This document shows, in pieces, positions 37,586 to 45,649 of a stretch of 64,000 nt of DNA (the first letter of the stretch is position 1; each line of letters starts with the position of its first letter). Location of the stretch: assembly GCA_026390435.1 (NCBI GenBank), contig JAPLFY010000105.1, positions 1-64,000 of the forward strand, given 5' to 3'. The notes beneath the pieces are model-generated. The model saw only the letters and a program-made list of their open reading frames with translations. It was not told the DNA's origin and did not search any database. This stretch comes from Pseudomonadota bacterium (GTDB lineage: Bacteria > Bdellovibrionota_B > Oligoflexia > Oligoflexales > CAIYRB01). Both the position numbers and the translations under genes were made by a program.

Positions 37586-38647
37586 ATGTTCTGGAAGCTG
37601 AGTACTTTTGCGGTCGTTTTTGGCTTAATATCTGGGTGCGGTAACAGCAATTTTAGTGGCGATGCTGGTCGCGCCTCCGGTGGCGGAGCAAGACCAACCC
37701 CGACACTTGGAACAAATACGCCGCTAGCTCCTCAACTTGGTGAGACAAGTCCGGCCAACACGCTTGACGTGGATGGCGATGGCAATCTCAACAACTGCCC
37801 GAGTAAACCACAAAGTGTACTGATTCTCGATTTTAAATCAGGCTGGTGGTCTGGTGATGGCGGTAACTTCGTTGATCGCATTACAGATGGCTTAGCCAAG
37901 GCGTGTAGCACCAAAGTCACCCTCGAATATCACCATGTAATCTTATCGGTGAAAAGTCTCGCGAGTATTTTTTTTGGTAGCAAAGACGGTAATGTTCCCT
38001 TTGCTAACATGCAGTTGACGGCGCCCGGTGATCCGAAGCTGCGTGCTGGCAGCACTCAGTTCGAGCAGGCATTCGCTGACCCATCGTTCGCTACCTATAC
38101 CCAAATATGGCTGCTCTCTGGTTCGTCCGCTGATCCGGCAGATTTGCAGGTGAATCACCCATTCTTCCAAAAAGTGGTCCAAGCAATGAAGGGTAGTCAG
38201 GCGCACTTTTTCATAGGTGTCGGCTACGGCTCGATTACCCACGCAGTTGCCGTGGCAGAGGCCTTGCAACTCGGCGCCAGCTTCAGCACCATTCAAGCTG
38301 AGGGGAATATTCTCAATCCTATGGGAAATATCTCTTTAAATAAATCGCTTGCACCTGGGCAGTTTGATAGCTCGCAAGTGATGCTGAAGGGATTCACTTC
38401 GATTGCTGATAGCCTAGTCGTCAGTGGCGTCCCGGCCCATGGTGATGCCATTCAGGACAAGGGCGGCGTCCATATCATCGCCACCGATAACTTAAACCAG
38501 CCTAGCCTTGCGGTTAGTAAGGAAGGTAGTGCGGGGCCCCGTTTCGTTCTCGACGGTGACCTTCCGCGTTATTATGCTGCTTGGAGTAATCAAAGTCCTG
38601 AAACTATGAAACTACTCCAAAATATTTTAGTTTACCTCGCCAAATGA
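37586..38647 (+). CDS. Lipoprotein with single EF-hand-like loop
   Basis: Lipobox LISGC (Cys18), then a Gly/Pro/Thr-rich linker. DVDGDGNLNN near residue 62 resembles a Ca-binding EF/dockerin loop (D-x-D-x-D-G). The remaining 280 residues look like an alpha/beta fold with Rossmann-like alternation (SVLILDFKSGWW, ATYTQIWLLSGS, AHFFIGVGYGSITHAVAVAEAL) and could be related to glutamine-amidotransferase-like or ThuA-like folds, but no catalytic Cys is seen. It has its own sigma-28-type promoter. Function unknown. Confidence 0.65.
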   Translation: MFWKLSTFAVVFGLISGCGNSNFSGDAGRASGGGARPTPTLGTNTPLAPQLGETSPANTLDVDGDGNLNNCPSKPQSVLILDFKSGWWSGDGGNFVDRITDGLAKACSTKVTLEYHHVILSVKSLASIFFGSKDGNVPFANMQLTAPGDPKLRAGSTQFEQAFADPSFATYTQIWLLSGSSADPADLQVNHPFFQKVVQAMKGSQAHFFIGVGYGSITHAVAVAEALQLGASFSTIQAEGNILNPMGNISLNKSLAPGQFDSSQVMLKGFTSIADSLVVSGVPAHGDAIQDKGGVHIIATDNLNQPSLAVSKEGSAGPRFVLDGDLPRYYAAWSNQSPETMKLLQNILVYLAK

Positions 38648-38678
38648 TGTCTGCCATGGTCTGTTGTACGATAGAGTT

Positions 38679-39047
38679 ATGCAAATCTCATTACGACCGG
38701 TCCTGCTTTACGACGCCGACTGCCCTCTATGCCTGAGGCTGGCGGCGTTCGTCACCAGTCGCAGTGGTCTTAAGACAGCTGCTTGGCAGGAATTTTGTCA
38801 GACACCAGAGGGTGTTGCCGCTTTTTCTGAGGACCAGCGCAGGGCTCCTGCAGACCGCCTCCGCCTACTGACCGATGAGGCCTTATTTGAGGGCGAGGAC
38901 GCCTGGGCTTATCTGATTGCCAATTGGCGAGATCTGAAGGCCCTCGATTGGTTAGCGGCACAGATGGGGCTGCGTCAGCCCTTAGCTCGGGGGGCAGCTA
39001 AGGCTGGCTATACATTGCGCCGACTGTGTACTAGGTGCCCCAAATGA
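38679..39047 (+). CDS. DCC-family thiol-disulfide oxidoreductase (DUF393)
   Basis: LLYDADCPLCLRLA carries the DxxCxxC signature of the DCC family, predicted thioredoxin-like redox proteins. The remainder is helical, with LDWLAAQMGLRQPLARGAAKAGYTLRR as expected. 123 residues from the ATG at 38679 (an upstream in-frame start at 38664 is possible). No signal peptide. The last two Cys (CTRCPK) form an additional CxxC. It lies 27 bases before the HD-GYP gene, so they may be cotranscribed. Confidence 0.78.
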   Translation: MQISLRPVLLYDADCPLCLRLAAFVTSRSGLKTAAWQEFCQTPEGVAAFSEDQRRAPADRLRLLTDEALFEGEDAWAYLIANWRDLKALDWLAAQMGLRQPLARGAAKAGYTLRRLCTRCPK

Positions 39048-39074
39048 TCGGTTCATAAATAGGAGCAATATACG

Positions 39075-40064
39075 GTGGGCGATACTTCTAAATCTCACGA
39101 GTCGCATGTTGATAAAACGCGGATGCAAGCTTTTCCAGTCGATCAAATTCTCGACAACAGCTCAACCGACTTCGACCTTTTTCTGGAAGCTGCCGGTGGC
39201 TTGACCCTCTATGCTCAGGCCACTTACAAGTGGAGTAAAGATGAGCTGACCAGGTTGCTTGCTAACGGACACCAATCGCTTTTTTACCGGCAGACTGAGA
39301 CTCCTCGCGTGGATTTTTATCGCCGAATCCATAAACAGGTGCAGGTTGATGTGCTAAGCCATCCGCGGCTGCGTATCTTGAACTTAACCGAGGCGGCGGC
39401 AGAGTTGACTCGCGTTCTTTATGAGTACGATGTGACGCCGGTTGTTATCGCAAAGGCTGCAGATGTAGCGGTTGCCATGGTGCAGTGTGTGAAACAAGAT
39501 CCCACCTGCATTACTGCCCTAGGCCAACTTGTGCAGCATGACGAATACACCTACTACCATAGTGCTCGTGTGGGCGCTTATGCTTTGGCGATTGCCGTCC
39601 AGCTTTCGCAAAGCGATGAAACAAAATTAGCTGCAATGGCGACAGGCGCTCTGTTGCACGATGTGGGGAAAGCGCGGGTGGACCGAAAGGTTCTTGATAA
39701 AAGAGGGGCGCTGACACCGCCTGAATGGGACGAGATGCGGCTTCATCCTGTGCATGGTGATGCGATGGTCGCAGAGTCACAATTGTCCGTGGTACCAAGG
39801 CAAATTATTTTGCATCACCATGAACGCCTAGATGGCACGGGGTATCCCCATAAACTCACTGGTAAGGAGTTACTGGAAGAGGTCAAAATCGTCGCGTTTG
39901 CCGATGTCTTTGACGCGCTGACGACGAGCCGGCCTTATCAAGTGTGTCGCAGTCGATTTGAGGCGCTAGCATTTATTCGTGATCGGCTCCTAGCAAATCT
40001 ACACAGTGATTCTTATAACGCACTGGTTGAGATTCTGGCCGGTAGGGTCAAGCAATCCGCCTAG
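39075..40064 (+). CDS. HD-GYP cyclic-di-GMP phosphodiesterase
   Basis: The C-terminal half is an HD-GYP domain: GALLHDVGK (HD at 195-196), LHPVHG, HHHERLDGTGYP (248-258, where GTGYP is the GYP signature) and FADVFDALTTSRPY. Such enzymes hydrolyse c-di-GMP to pGpG/GMP, lowering the signal that favours sessile life. The N-terminal 140 residues form a helical DUF3391-like sensor region with no obvious ligand motif. GTG start with AGGAGC upstream. Cytoplasmic. It could link motility control to the sigma-28-type promoters nearby, which is inference. Confidence 0.88.
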   Translation: MGDTSKSHESHVDKTRMQAFPVDQILDNSSTDFDLFLEAAGGLTLYAQATYKWSKDELTRLLANGHQSLFYRQTETPRVDFYRRIHKQVQVDVLSHPRLRILNLTEAAAELTRVLYEYDVTPVVIAKAADVAVAMVQCVKQDPTCITALGQLVQHDEYTYYHSARVGAYALAIAVQLSQSDETKLAAMATGALLHDVGKARVDRKVLDKRGALTPPEWDEMRLHPVHGDAMVAESQLSVVPRQIILHHHERLDGTGYPHKLTGKELLEEVKIVAFADVFDALTTSRPYQVCRSRFEALAFIRDRLLANLHSDSYNALVEILAGRVKQSA

Positions 40065-40131
40065 AAAAGGTGCCGACGGTGTGACGACTTGTAGTTGTTT
40101 TGCGGGTGTCTTATCGAGTATTCTTGGCTAC

Positions 40132-40947
40132 ATGCATAAGACTTTCCCTCGCAAGCACCACTCGTATGTAGGCCCAGCGCTAAGCGTGCTGATCAGCGCG
40201 GTATTTGCTTGGTCTCAGCCTCTTGCGGCGCAGGTCCGGATGAATAGTCCGGTACCGCCGACTATTGATGAGGAGGAGCTCAGCGAGCCTGGCGATGATG
40301 CGGACGGTGACGATGTGTTTAGTGCCCCCTCGCCTGACGATCAGCAGCTAGCTCATGAGATGAGTATCCTGAGCCTTCGTGAGCGGCGCAAACCCCTGCG
40401 CTACGGCGGTGCTTTCACAGTTGGTCAAGCGAGGCCGTGGCAGACTTATGGACTGGAAGTTGGTCAGCTTTTAACGCCCCGCAGTTTTGTGGGTGCTTAC
40501 CTGGGTAGCGGCCAATTTGACGGTAGTGGTACGATGACAGATAAGCTTTCCTACAAGCTAAAGCTGGAGTCTCGCGGTGTCGGAGCCTTTGCTCGCTACT
40601 ACCTACATAATTTTGACCTGCTGGCCTTTGAGGGTAATTTAGGCATTAGTCGGTGGTCAGGTCAGGTGTCAGCTCTTGGCACCGATGCCTCGCAGGCCGA
40701 TTCAAGTCAGTCACGTTCGCACGACTTCACAGGCTACGGTATGACTCTTGGTTTTGCTGCGACTGTGAGTTGGGTGTCGGAGGGTGGCTATTTCGTCGAC
40801 TGGACTCCGCTAGGCCTGCAGGTGGCGAGACTAATGAAGATGGACCTTGCTCGCAGCGAAGCGGCAGTGAATCGCGCGCTAAATCACGACATCCAAGGTT
40901 TGCGGATTTACGGATTGGTCAACCTGAGGGTCGGGCGGTATTTCTGA
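40132..40947 (+). CDS. Exported outer-membrane beta-barrel-like protein
   Basis: ATG 40132 opens a signal peptide (VGPALSVLISAVFAWSQPLAAQ); earlier in-frame starts overlap the HD-GYP gene and would hide it. An acidic linker (DEEELSEPGDDADGDD) precedes strands such as YGLEVGQLLTPRSFVGAYLGSG, GVGAFARYYLHNFDLLAFEG, and a C-terminus LRVGRYF with terminal Phe. Probably an eight-to-ten-strand barrel; family unrecognised. Confidence 0.62.
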   Translation: MHKTFPRKHHSYVGPALSVLISAVFAWSQPLAAQVRMNSPVPPTIDEEELSEPGDDADGDDVFSAPSPDDQQLAHEMSILSLRERRKPLRYGGAFTVGQARPWQTYGLEVGQLLTPRSFVGAYLGSGQFDGSGTMTDKLSYKLKLESRGVGAFARYYLHNFDLLAFEGNLGISRWSGQVSALGTDASQADSSQSRSHDFTGYGMTLGFAATVSWVSEGGYFVDWTPLGLQVARLMKMDLARSEAAVNRALNHDIQGLRIYGLVNLRVGRYF

Positions 40948-40987
40948 TGATTGGTGATCTGCCAGAACTGGCTTGATCTGGCCTGGC

Positions 40988-41326
40988 TTAGGCAGCATCA
41001 ATCGAGTTGATGTGGAGTTTGACGCCGGCACGGTCCAGCTCCTCCTGCAGCGCAGTACGCATAAAAGCGGTCGGAGGATAGCCTAGTTTTAGTGCAAAAT
41101 GCGCTGCCCGCGATGGCGTCACAGCCTTTCTGCCCTTCTCAATGTCACACAGGTTTTGCTTTGAAATACCAAGGCACTCGGCAAAATCCTTTTGATTGAC
41201 TCCGTCGCACTCACGCAGTGATTTCAGTATTCCAGCAATCGTTAGCGGGCCACCGGTGATTTTTTCCATGAAAACCATGGCGTCGCTTTTGGCAGATTTT
41301 GAGGCTTTTGCAGGTTTAATACTCAT
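40988..41326 (-). CDS. XRE-family helix-turn-helix regulator
   Basis: ATG 41326, with GAGGTG seven bases upstream, gives a 112-residue protein. Residues about 35-95 form a Cro/CI-type HTH: NQKDFAECLGISKQNLCDIEKGRKAVTP. The basic N-terminus (IKPAKASKSAKSDAM) is unusual. The C-terminal tail could be an antitoxin-type dimerisation region, but no toxin gene is adjacent. An 18-base perfect palindrome upstream (41398-41415) is a likely autoregulatory operator. A longer frame up to 41503 exists but lacks a ribosome site. Confidence 0.82.
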   Translation of the reverse strand: MSIKPAKASKSAKSDAMVFMEKITGGPLTIAGILKSLRECDGVNQKDFAECLGISKQNLCDIEKGRKAVTPSRAAHFALKLGYPPTAFMRTALQEELDRAGVKLHINSIDAA

Positions 41327-41673
41327 ATTTATGCACCTCGCTTTCGCGCGCTTGGTCAGATGAACACTTCGAATCAACACGCATCTCAGTTGACTGGGTA
41401 CTTCCATAGAAGTACATTTGTCAATGCAAATCAGCGCGATGATTAAGGCTGTCGCGGTGACCCAAGAAGAATGAAGTGGGTCAGAGGGAGAAGCCAAAGA
41501 CAACGTCGGACATCTGCGTAGCGCAGAATGTACACTTAATCCCTTACATCTGAATTTGAGTTATTGATTGATTTTCGTCCAATTTGGTGATTATGCGAAA
41601 CAGACTCTAACTGATCCGTTCCGACCAATCGCCAAATCGTCCAGTTTTTAGTACGTGAATACACCTTACTGAA
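41327..41673. other. Intergenic region upstream of XRE regulator
   Basis: 347 bases without a gene. On the minus strand a TTGACA box (41419-41424) lies next to the palindrome at 41398-41415, probably the regulator's promoter. The rest (about 41430-41673) lies downstream of the protease gene's stop as seen from its strand and shows no terminator stem, tRNA or open frame of note. Confidence 0.5.
41398..41415. promoter_or_regulatory. Perfect palindrome, candidate XRE operator
   Basis: GTACTTC-CATA-GAAGTAC is a perfect 7-bp dyad with a four-base centre, the usual size for an XRE/Cro-type dimer site. It starts four bases inside a minus-strand TTGACA box on the promoter side of the regulator gene, about 70 bases from its ATG, so binding would block transcription. 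Autoregulation is inferred. Confidence 0.65.
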
Positions 41674-42714
41674 TCACGGGCTGCAATCGATGTTTAAACT
41701 TTGCTCTGACGACTTAAGCGCATCGTCAGCAAAAGTGATCACGGCACCGCCAGCGATGGCGTTGGCGAGGAATTGACGGGCAAAGGTTGACTGCAGCGAG
41801 GCGAAAAATGACAGACTTTCCGCATTATTGACGAATGGTTTGACGGAATCAGAGTTAACGTTACCAGAGGAAGCGATAGCCGCTAGCTCCTGTCCCAGAA
41901 AAAGTGGTCCTCCGGAGTCACCGTGACCTAATACCGCTTGCGCGCTTTCGGTCTTGCCATCGGATGAGGCGTTGCCCGCGATGATATAACTATCAGGATT
42001 AAATTCCGCCCTTAATTTTGAATCCATCTGAGCTAAGCGATTGGTGCCAACGCGCTTGATTTTAATGCTTTCCCCTGGTGTATCCTCAGAGTATCCCGGT
42101 GCTGTAATGCGGCCGTAACCGACTAAAGTCAGCTCCTTGTTTGCGACCAAGGGTTTGTTAAGTATCTTTGCCTTATTTTTGAAAGTGCCGCTAGGGAACA
42201 CTAGAATTGCGATGTCTTTTTCGCGGTCTTGTAAGCGGTCGGCAAGTTCGGGTTTGCCAATGGTTAAGGATGGCGCTCCAATGAAGGCCTTAATAGCCGG
42301 AATCCCACTGTTGACTGTGGCGCTGAATTTGTCACCGCTGAGGTCAACAACATCCCCGGAAATGTAACGTGCGCCACCGGTCGCAGTATCTTGCAAACAA
42401 TGGCTAGCCGTGATCATGGTCGTATCGCTTAGGAATGTTCCTGAGCAAGTTTCGCCCGTGTTGTCATCGCCTGTGTAGATGAAGCCTACTTCCGGATGGG
42501 CATTGGTCGGCGTGCCTCCGACAAGCTGTAAACAGGTTTTATTTTTTTGTTGATTCGCTGATTTTTTGAGGGCGTCCTTCGCATCCCGCGCCGACTTGTC
42601 TGCCTCTGCAGAACCGCTGCGCAGCGAGGTCACCTCGGGGGTGTTGGAAAAACAGCCAGCAAGGCTCAGGCTCATACCAACACACAGGGTCAATTCTCTA
42701 ATTATGGTGTTCAT
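41674..42714 (-). CDS. Trypsin-like serine protease lipoprotein
   Basis: Lipobox SLAGC (Cys21). After a Ser/Lys linker, the S1 family protease fold: LVGGTPTNAHPEVGFIY, TASHC (His105), EKDIAIL (Asp167), GHGDSGGPLF (Ser267), so the triad is complete. The start at VGGT-like residue 65 would correspond to the zymogen cleavage point, so a pro-form is possible. It differs from the proteases of the 5.7-8.9 kb operon, which have atypical Ser motifs and a linker domain. Driven by a sigma-28-type promoter at 42784-42810, back to back with that of the next lipoprotein. Confidence 0.88.
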   Translation of the reverse strand: MNTIIRELTLCVGMSLSLAGCFSNTPEVTSLRSGSAEADKSARDAKDALKKSANQQKNKTCLQLVGGTPTNAHPEVGFIYTGDDNTGETCSGTFLSDTTMITASHCLQDTATGGARYISGDVVDLSGDKFSATVNSGIPAIKAFIGAPSLTIGKPELADRLQDREKDIAILVFPSGTFKNKAKILNKPLVANKELTLVGYGRITAPGYSEDTPGESIKIKRVGTNRLAQMDSKLRAEFNPDSYIIAGNASSDGKTESAQAVLGHGDSGGPLFLGQELAAIASSGNVNSDSVKPFVNNAESLSFFASLQSTFARQFLANAIAGGAVITFADDALKSSEQSLNIDCSP

Positions 42715-42783
42715 ATGTGCTACCTATGAAAAATCTCTAAATCTGATTCATTGACACATAGAAATTGCGATTAATATTTTCTC

Positions 42784-42810
42784 TTATCGGCAAAACCGAG
42801 AAAAACTTAA
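42784..42810 (-). promoter_or_regulatory. Sigma-28 (FliA-type) promoter
   Basis: Minus strand: TTAAGTTT (42810-42803), 11-base spacer, GCCGATAA (42791-42784). The -10 is exact and the -35 differs at one position. The protease ATG lies 70 bases downstream. Confidence 0.75.
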
Positions 42811-42904
42811 TAGCAAATTGGATAGATGCATCATTAGGATAGTGGCATCGCTGCCTTGCAATCACTTTCGTAATTCGGATTTTTCGTAAAAATGTATTTA
42901 CTGC

Positions 42905-42932
42905 TAAAGTTTTGCGCCACAACCGCCGATAA
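42905..42932 (+). promoter_or_regulatory. Sigma-28 (FliA-type) promoter, both boxes exact
   Basis: TAAAGTTT (42905-42912), 12-base spacer, GCCGATAA (42925-42932): all sixteen box positions match the FliA consensus. The lipoprotein ATG is 80 bases downstream. It faces away from the protease promoter at 42784-42810, 94 bases apart. Confidence 0.8.
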
Positions 42933-43011
42933 GACCACTAAGAATCAGCGACAATCCTTGGAAACCAATAAAAACGGTCCTTAAGCAAAAATTTAGTGGA
43001 GGCTTCAGACC

Positions 43012-44046
43012 ATGGCACAGAAATTTGAAAACCACGTGTATTTAAAGCATCTCGCCACAACCGCTTGGTCTTTACTTCTACTCACGGGCTGTAGCGTGCA
43101 ACCGGTGACCACAAACAATACTAATGGAGCAAAGCCGTCCGGCGCGAAGCCGCAGAAGCAGAGCGCTGAGGTGGCCTCTCAGACGCCTGTAGTAGCTGCG
43201 ACGCAGGACAACGCACCTGCACAGAGTGATGCCCTTGAGCCGAGCGGCTCGTTGGCGTTGGTCATGCCTATGGGAATGCCGGCAAAGGTCGATCAAGTTA
43301 GGTTGTCTGTGGCGAGAAAGACGCCATTTCTTGAGGGTCTTTTATCTCAACAGAAAAGTATCGATGCCGAGGTAGCCGCAATCGAAGAGAAATTTAAAAA
43401 AGCTGAACTTAATCAAACTAGGCCGGGTTCTATTAATGGGGTTTATTGGTCTGATCCTCGACGCTTGTTCGCTATATCGGGCTTGAATACATCCGGCATC
43501 GACAACAATGCGTATCTAAAACAACAGCTTCTAACGGGGCGAGATATTGATGCAGCACTTGATAAAGAAGTGACCACCGCAGCTAAGTCCGACCCCAAAG
43601 GCCAGCAACTTTTCCAGCTTGGCGCCGGCACACCCCAGCTACAACGCTTCGATTTGGCACCAGGCCAGTATTTCATATTAGTTGAGGTTCTCGACAGCAC
43701 CACGGGTAAAGTTTACCAAAAGGGCCGGGGTCAGGTAGAGATTGTCGCTGGTGCAGTGGCCCAGGCAAATATCAAACTCGTGACGGTTAACCAATTAGAA
43801 GGTGGTTTAGTCGTGACCCTAGGTGGGAGTGGTTTCACGAAGGGTGGCCAGTCTAAGGTCTGTTCGGAACCCACGCCAGCTACAGTTTGTCCTCTCAGGG
43901 CAGTGATTCTGAGTGAAAGCGATTGGAAGTGGCAGAGAGCTTGTGAAGCTCAAGGTCACCAACTTGTCAGTTGTATTAGCAATACATGTCAGACACCGAA
44001 CCCAAGTGAAGGCACACAACTTTGCAGCGGCATCGTGAACCTGTAA
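43012..44046 (+). CDS. Putative lipoprotein of unknown function
   Basis: Lipobox LLTGC (Cys27), followed by a disordered Lys/Ala/Gln-rich linker of about 60 residues. The body has a helical stretch (LSQQKSIDAEVAAIEEKFKKAE), then what looks like a beta-sandwich (FDLAPGQYFILVEVLDSTTGKVYQKGRG) and a Cys-rich C-terminus with six Cys in the last 60 residues. The sandwich segment resembles carboxypeptidase-regulatory or Ig-like folds. No named family. Transcribed from a very good sigma-28-type promoter. Confidence 0.62.
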   Translation: MAQKFENHVYLKHLATTAWSLLLLTGCSVQPVTTNNTNGAKPSGAKPQKQSAEVASQTPVVAATQDNAPAQSDALEPSGSLALVMPMGMPAKVDQVRLSVARKTPFLEGLLSQQKSIDAEVAAIEEKFKKAELNQTRPGSINGVYWSDPRRLFAISGLNTSGIDNNAYLKQQLLTGRDIDAALDKEVTTAAKSDPKGQQLFQLGAGTPQLQRFDLAPGQYFILVEVLDSTTGKVYQKGRGQVEIVAGAVAQANIKLVTVNQLEGGLVVTLGGSGFTKGGQSKVCSEPTPATVCPLRAVILSESDWKWQRACEAQGHQLVSCISNTCQTPNPSEGTQLCSGIVNL

Positions 44047-44062
44047 TTCACATCTTTAAGAT

Positions 44063-44090
44063 CATCTGTGCCAAACACATGGCACAGATG
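44063..44090 (+). terminator. Hairpin terminator after lipoprotein gene
   Basis: CATCTGTGCC (44063-44072), eight-base loop, GGCACAGATG (44081-44090), a perfect 10-bp stem, then TTTATAAATT. It begins 16 bases after the stop codon. The T-run is short, so strength is uncertain. Confidence 0.7.
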
Positions 44091-44143
44091 TTTATAAATT
44101 CAATCACCAGATTTTTTCTAAAAAAATCCACCCATGGGATCGT

Positions 44144-44914
44144 GTGATGCTAAGCCGCTTCTTCACATGGATGACGGTATCAAGAGCATGTCTAGGTTTT
44201 TTGCTCTTTTTCTTTTGCTCTTCGATCTTGTCTTTGCCTGTTTATGCTGGCGACCAGAAGTTAGCTAAGACCAACGTCGGAGCTAAGAGATACCGAACTA
44301 GAGTGGAAAATTTTCAGGAGCTCAATGAGACGTATTCCCCTAGTCGATTGGAAGACATCTGGGGAGTTAGAGGTAAGCGCAACAAGTTTACCGTGCTTGC
44401 AGAGACCGGAGCGACTATGGCCGTATTCGCCTATGTTGGGCATGGTGTGAATATAGGTCGCTTTATCGACCGGGATAAAATGGTCGAGCTTAGCTATTTT
44501 AATGCCAAATTTAGCGGTCAGGCCAGTCGTCAGTCGATAAGCTTGCTGTCCAGCCGCTTGCGTTGGTTTCTTGGCAACTCTTTTAATCTGGGCCTTGGCA
44601 CCGGCGTGCGGCAACTGCAGTTCGGCAAAAGTGCCGAAATTGACCATACGGGTGTGATTTACCGAGGAACCGGGAGCAGTGCCCTGATTGGCGGCACACT
44701 TGGCAATAGGTGGCAGTGGGGGTATACAAGCTTCGGCTGTGACTGGCTCGGCGTTGACCTTCCGGTGTACTCATGGGATGTGCGAGGCACTCAGATTGAT
44801 GAGCTAGGAAAGCAAAAAGATGCCGTCAGCCAAGGGATCTCTGACGAGGTGGCCCGGTACGTCAAAAAAATTAATTTGACCTTATTTAAAGTCCAATTGG
44901 GCTGGTCTTTTTAA
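44144..44914 (+). CDS. Exported outer-membrane beta-barrel-like protein
   Basis: The N-terminal signal peptide (FLLFFFCSSILSLPVYA) is followed by a short helix and barrel strands: GATMAVFAYVGHGVNIGRFID, SLLSSRLRWFLGNSFNLGLGTG, ending KVQLGWSF with terminal Phe. A strand-rich composition without recognised family. Start is at ATG 44147 or GTG 44144. It stands alone between a terminator and a toxin-antitoxin pair. Confidence 0.62.
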   Translation: MMLSRFFTWMTVSRACLGFLLFFFCSSILSLPVYAGDQKLAKTNVGAKRYRTRVENFQELNETYSPSRLEDIWGVRGKRNKFTVLAETGATMAVFAYVGHGVNIGRFIDRDKMVELSYFNAKFSGQASRQSISLLSSRLRWFLGNSFNLGLGTGVRQLQFGKSAEIDHTGVIYRGTGSSALIGGTLGNRWQWGYTSFGCDWLGVDLPVYSWDVRGTQIDELGKQKDAVSQGISDEVARYVKKINLTLFKVQLGWSF

Positions 44915-45026
44915 GCTTGGGACAGGTTAGCCCGAAGGCTGAGCGTGCTAAGAGAGAGAAATCAGTTAGCGTATTAATCCAAATTTGCTAGGATTTACGC
45001 TGATAGTAGCCGCTGAGGAGCGAGAA

Positions 45027-45311
45027 GTGCAGTGTTCATCAATCACGTTCAGCCGACATGCTCTTTCCCAGATGTTTACGAGAAACATAGCCGTAGACGA
45101 GGTTGTAGCTGTGCTGGGGGATGGCGAGGCAATTGAAACATACCCTGATGACACGCCATATCCCAGTTGCCTTCTTGTAGGAAAGCCCAGCAACAGGATC
45201 CTTCATGTTGTTGCGGCCCGCAACTCAGTGGATGCCTTATGTATCGTGATCACAGCCTACGAACCCAGCCCAAGGCTTTGGCAACCAGACTTTAAAACAA
45301 GGAATAAGTGA
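45027..45311 (+). CDS. DUF4258 toxin-like protein (MqsR/RelE-like fold)
   Basis: GTG 45027 with GAGGAG six bases upstream gives 94 residues in DUF4258: SITFSRHALSQMFTRNIAVDEVVAVL, then EAIETYPDDTPYPSCLLVG, LHVVAA, and the C-terminal VITAYEPSPRLW motif. DUF4258 proteins are likely RNase-type toxins of the MqsR/RelE superfamily. The stop overlaps the next gene's ATG by one base, typical of toxin-antitoxin operons. Toxicity has not been tested; inference from family and pairing. Confidence 0.82.
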   Translation: MQCSSITFSRHALSQMFTRNIAVDEVVAVLGDGEAIETYPDDTPYPSCLLVGKPSNRILHVVAARNSVDALCIVITAYEPSPRLWQPDFKTRNK

Positions 45312-45535
45312 TGGACTGCGTTATTTGTAAACACGGTACAACCGAGAGCGGTTTGGTCACGGTTTCCTTGAGCCGAGGTAATACCGTCATCGTCGTAAAA
45401 GAAGTGCCAGCTGAAGTCTGTGCTAATTGTGGCGAATATTATCTTTCCGAGGAGGTTTCCAAAAAGCTGCTTTCAAAAGCTAACGCTGCTGTAGCATCCG
45501 GAGCCGAAGTTGAAATTTTGCGATATGCCGCCTGA
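45311..45535 (+). CDS. YgiT/MqsA-type zinc-finger antitoxin
   Basis: 74 residues with two Cys pairs, CVICKHG and CANCGEYYLS, forming the YgiT-type zinc finger found at the N-terminus of MqsA-like antitoxins. No HTH follows, so DNA binding may depend on another part or be lost. It directly overlaps the DUF4258 gene (TGATG). Expected to neutralise that partner by protein contact. Confidence 0.85.
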   Translation: MDCVICKHGTTESGLVTVSLSRGNTVIVVKEVPAEVCANCGEYYLSEEVSKKLLSKANAAVASGAEVEILRYAA

Positions 45536-45649
45536 CCAACACTAAACCCTGATGTCGGTGGATTAAAGTGTCTCAATACCCAGAGTAAATAGAGACGGCC
45601 GGGGTATTCCCCGCCCATGTTTCGCTGCCACCTAAAAGGACTAGCCAAT

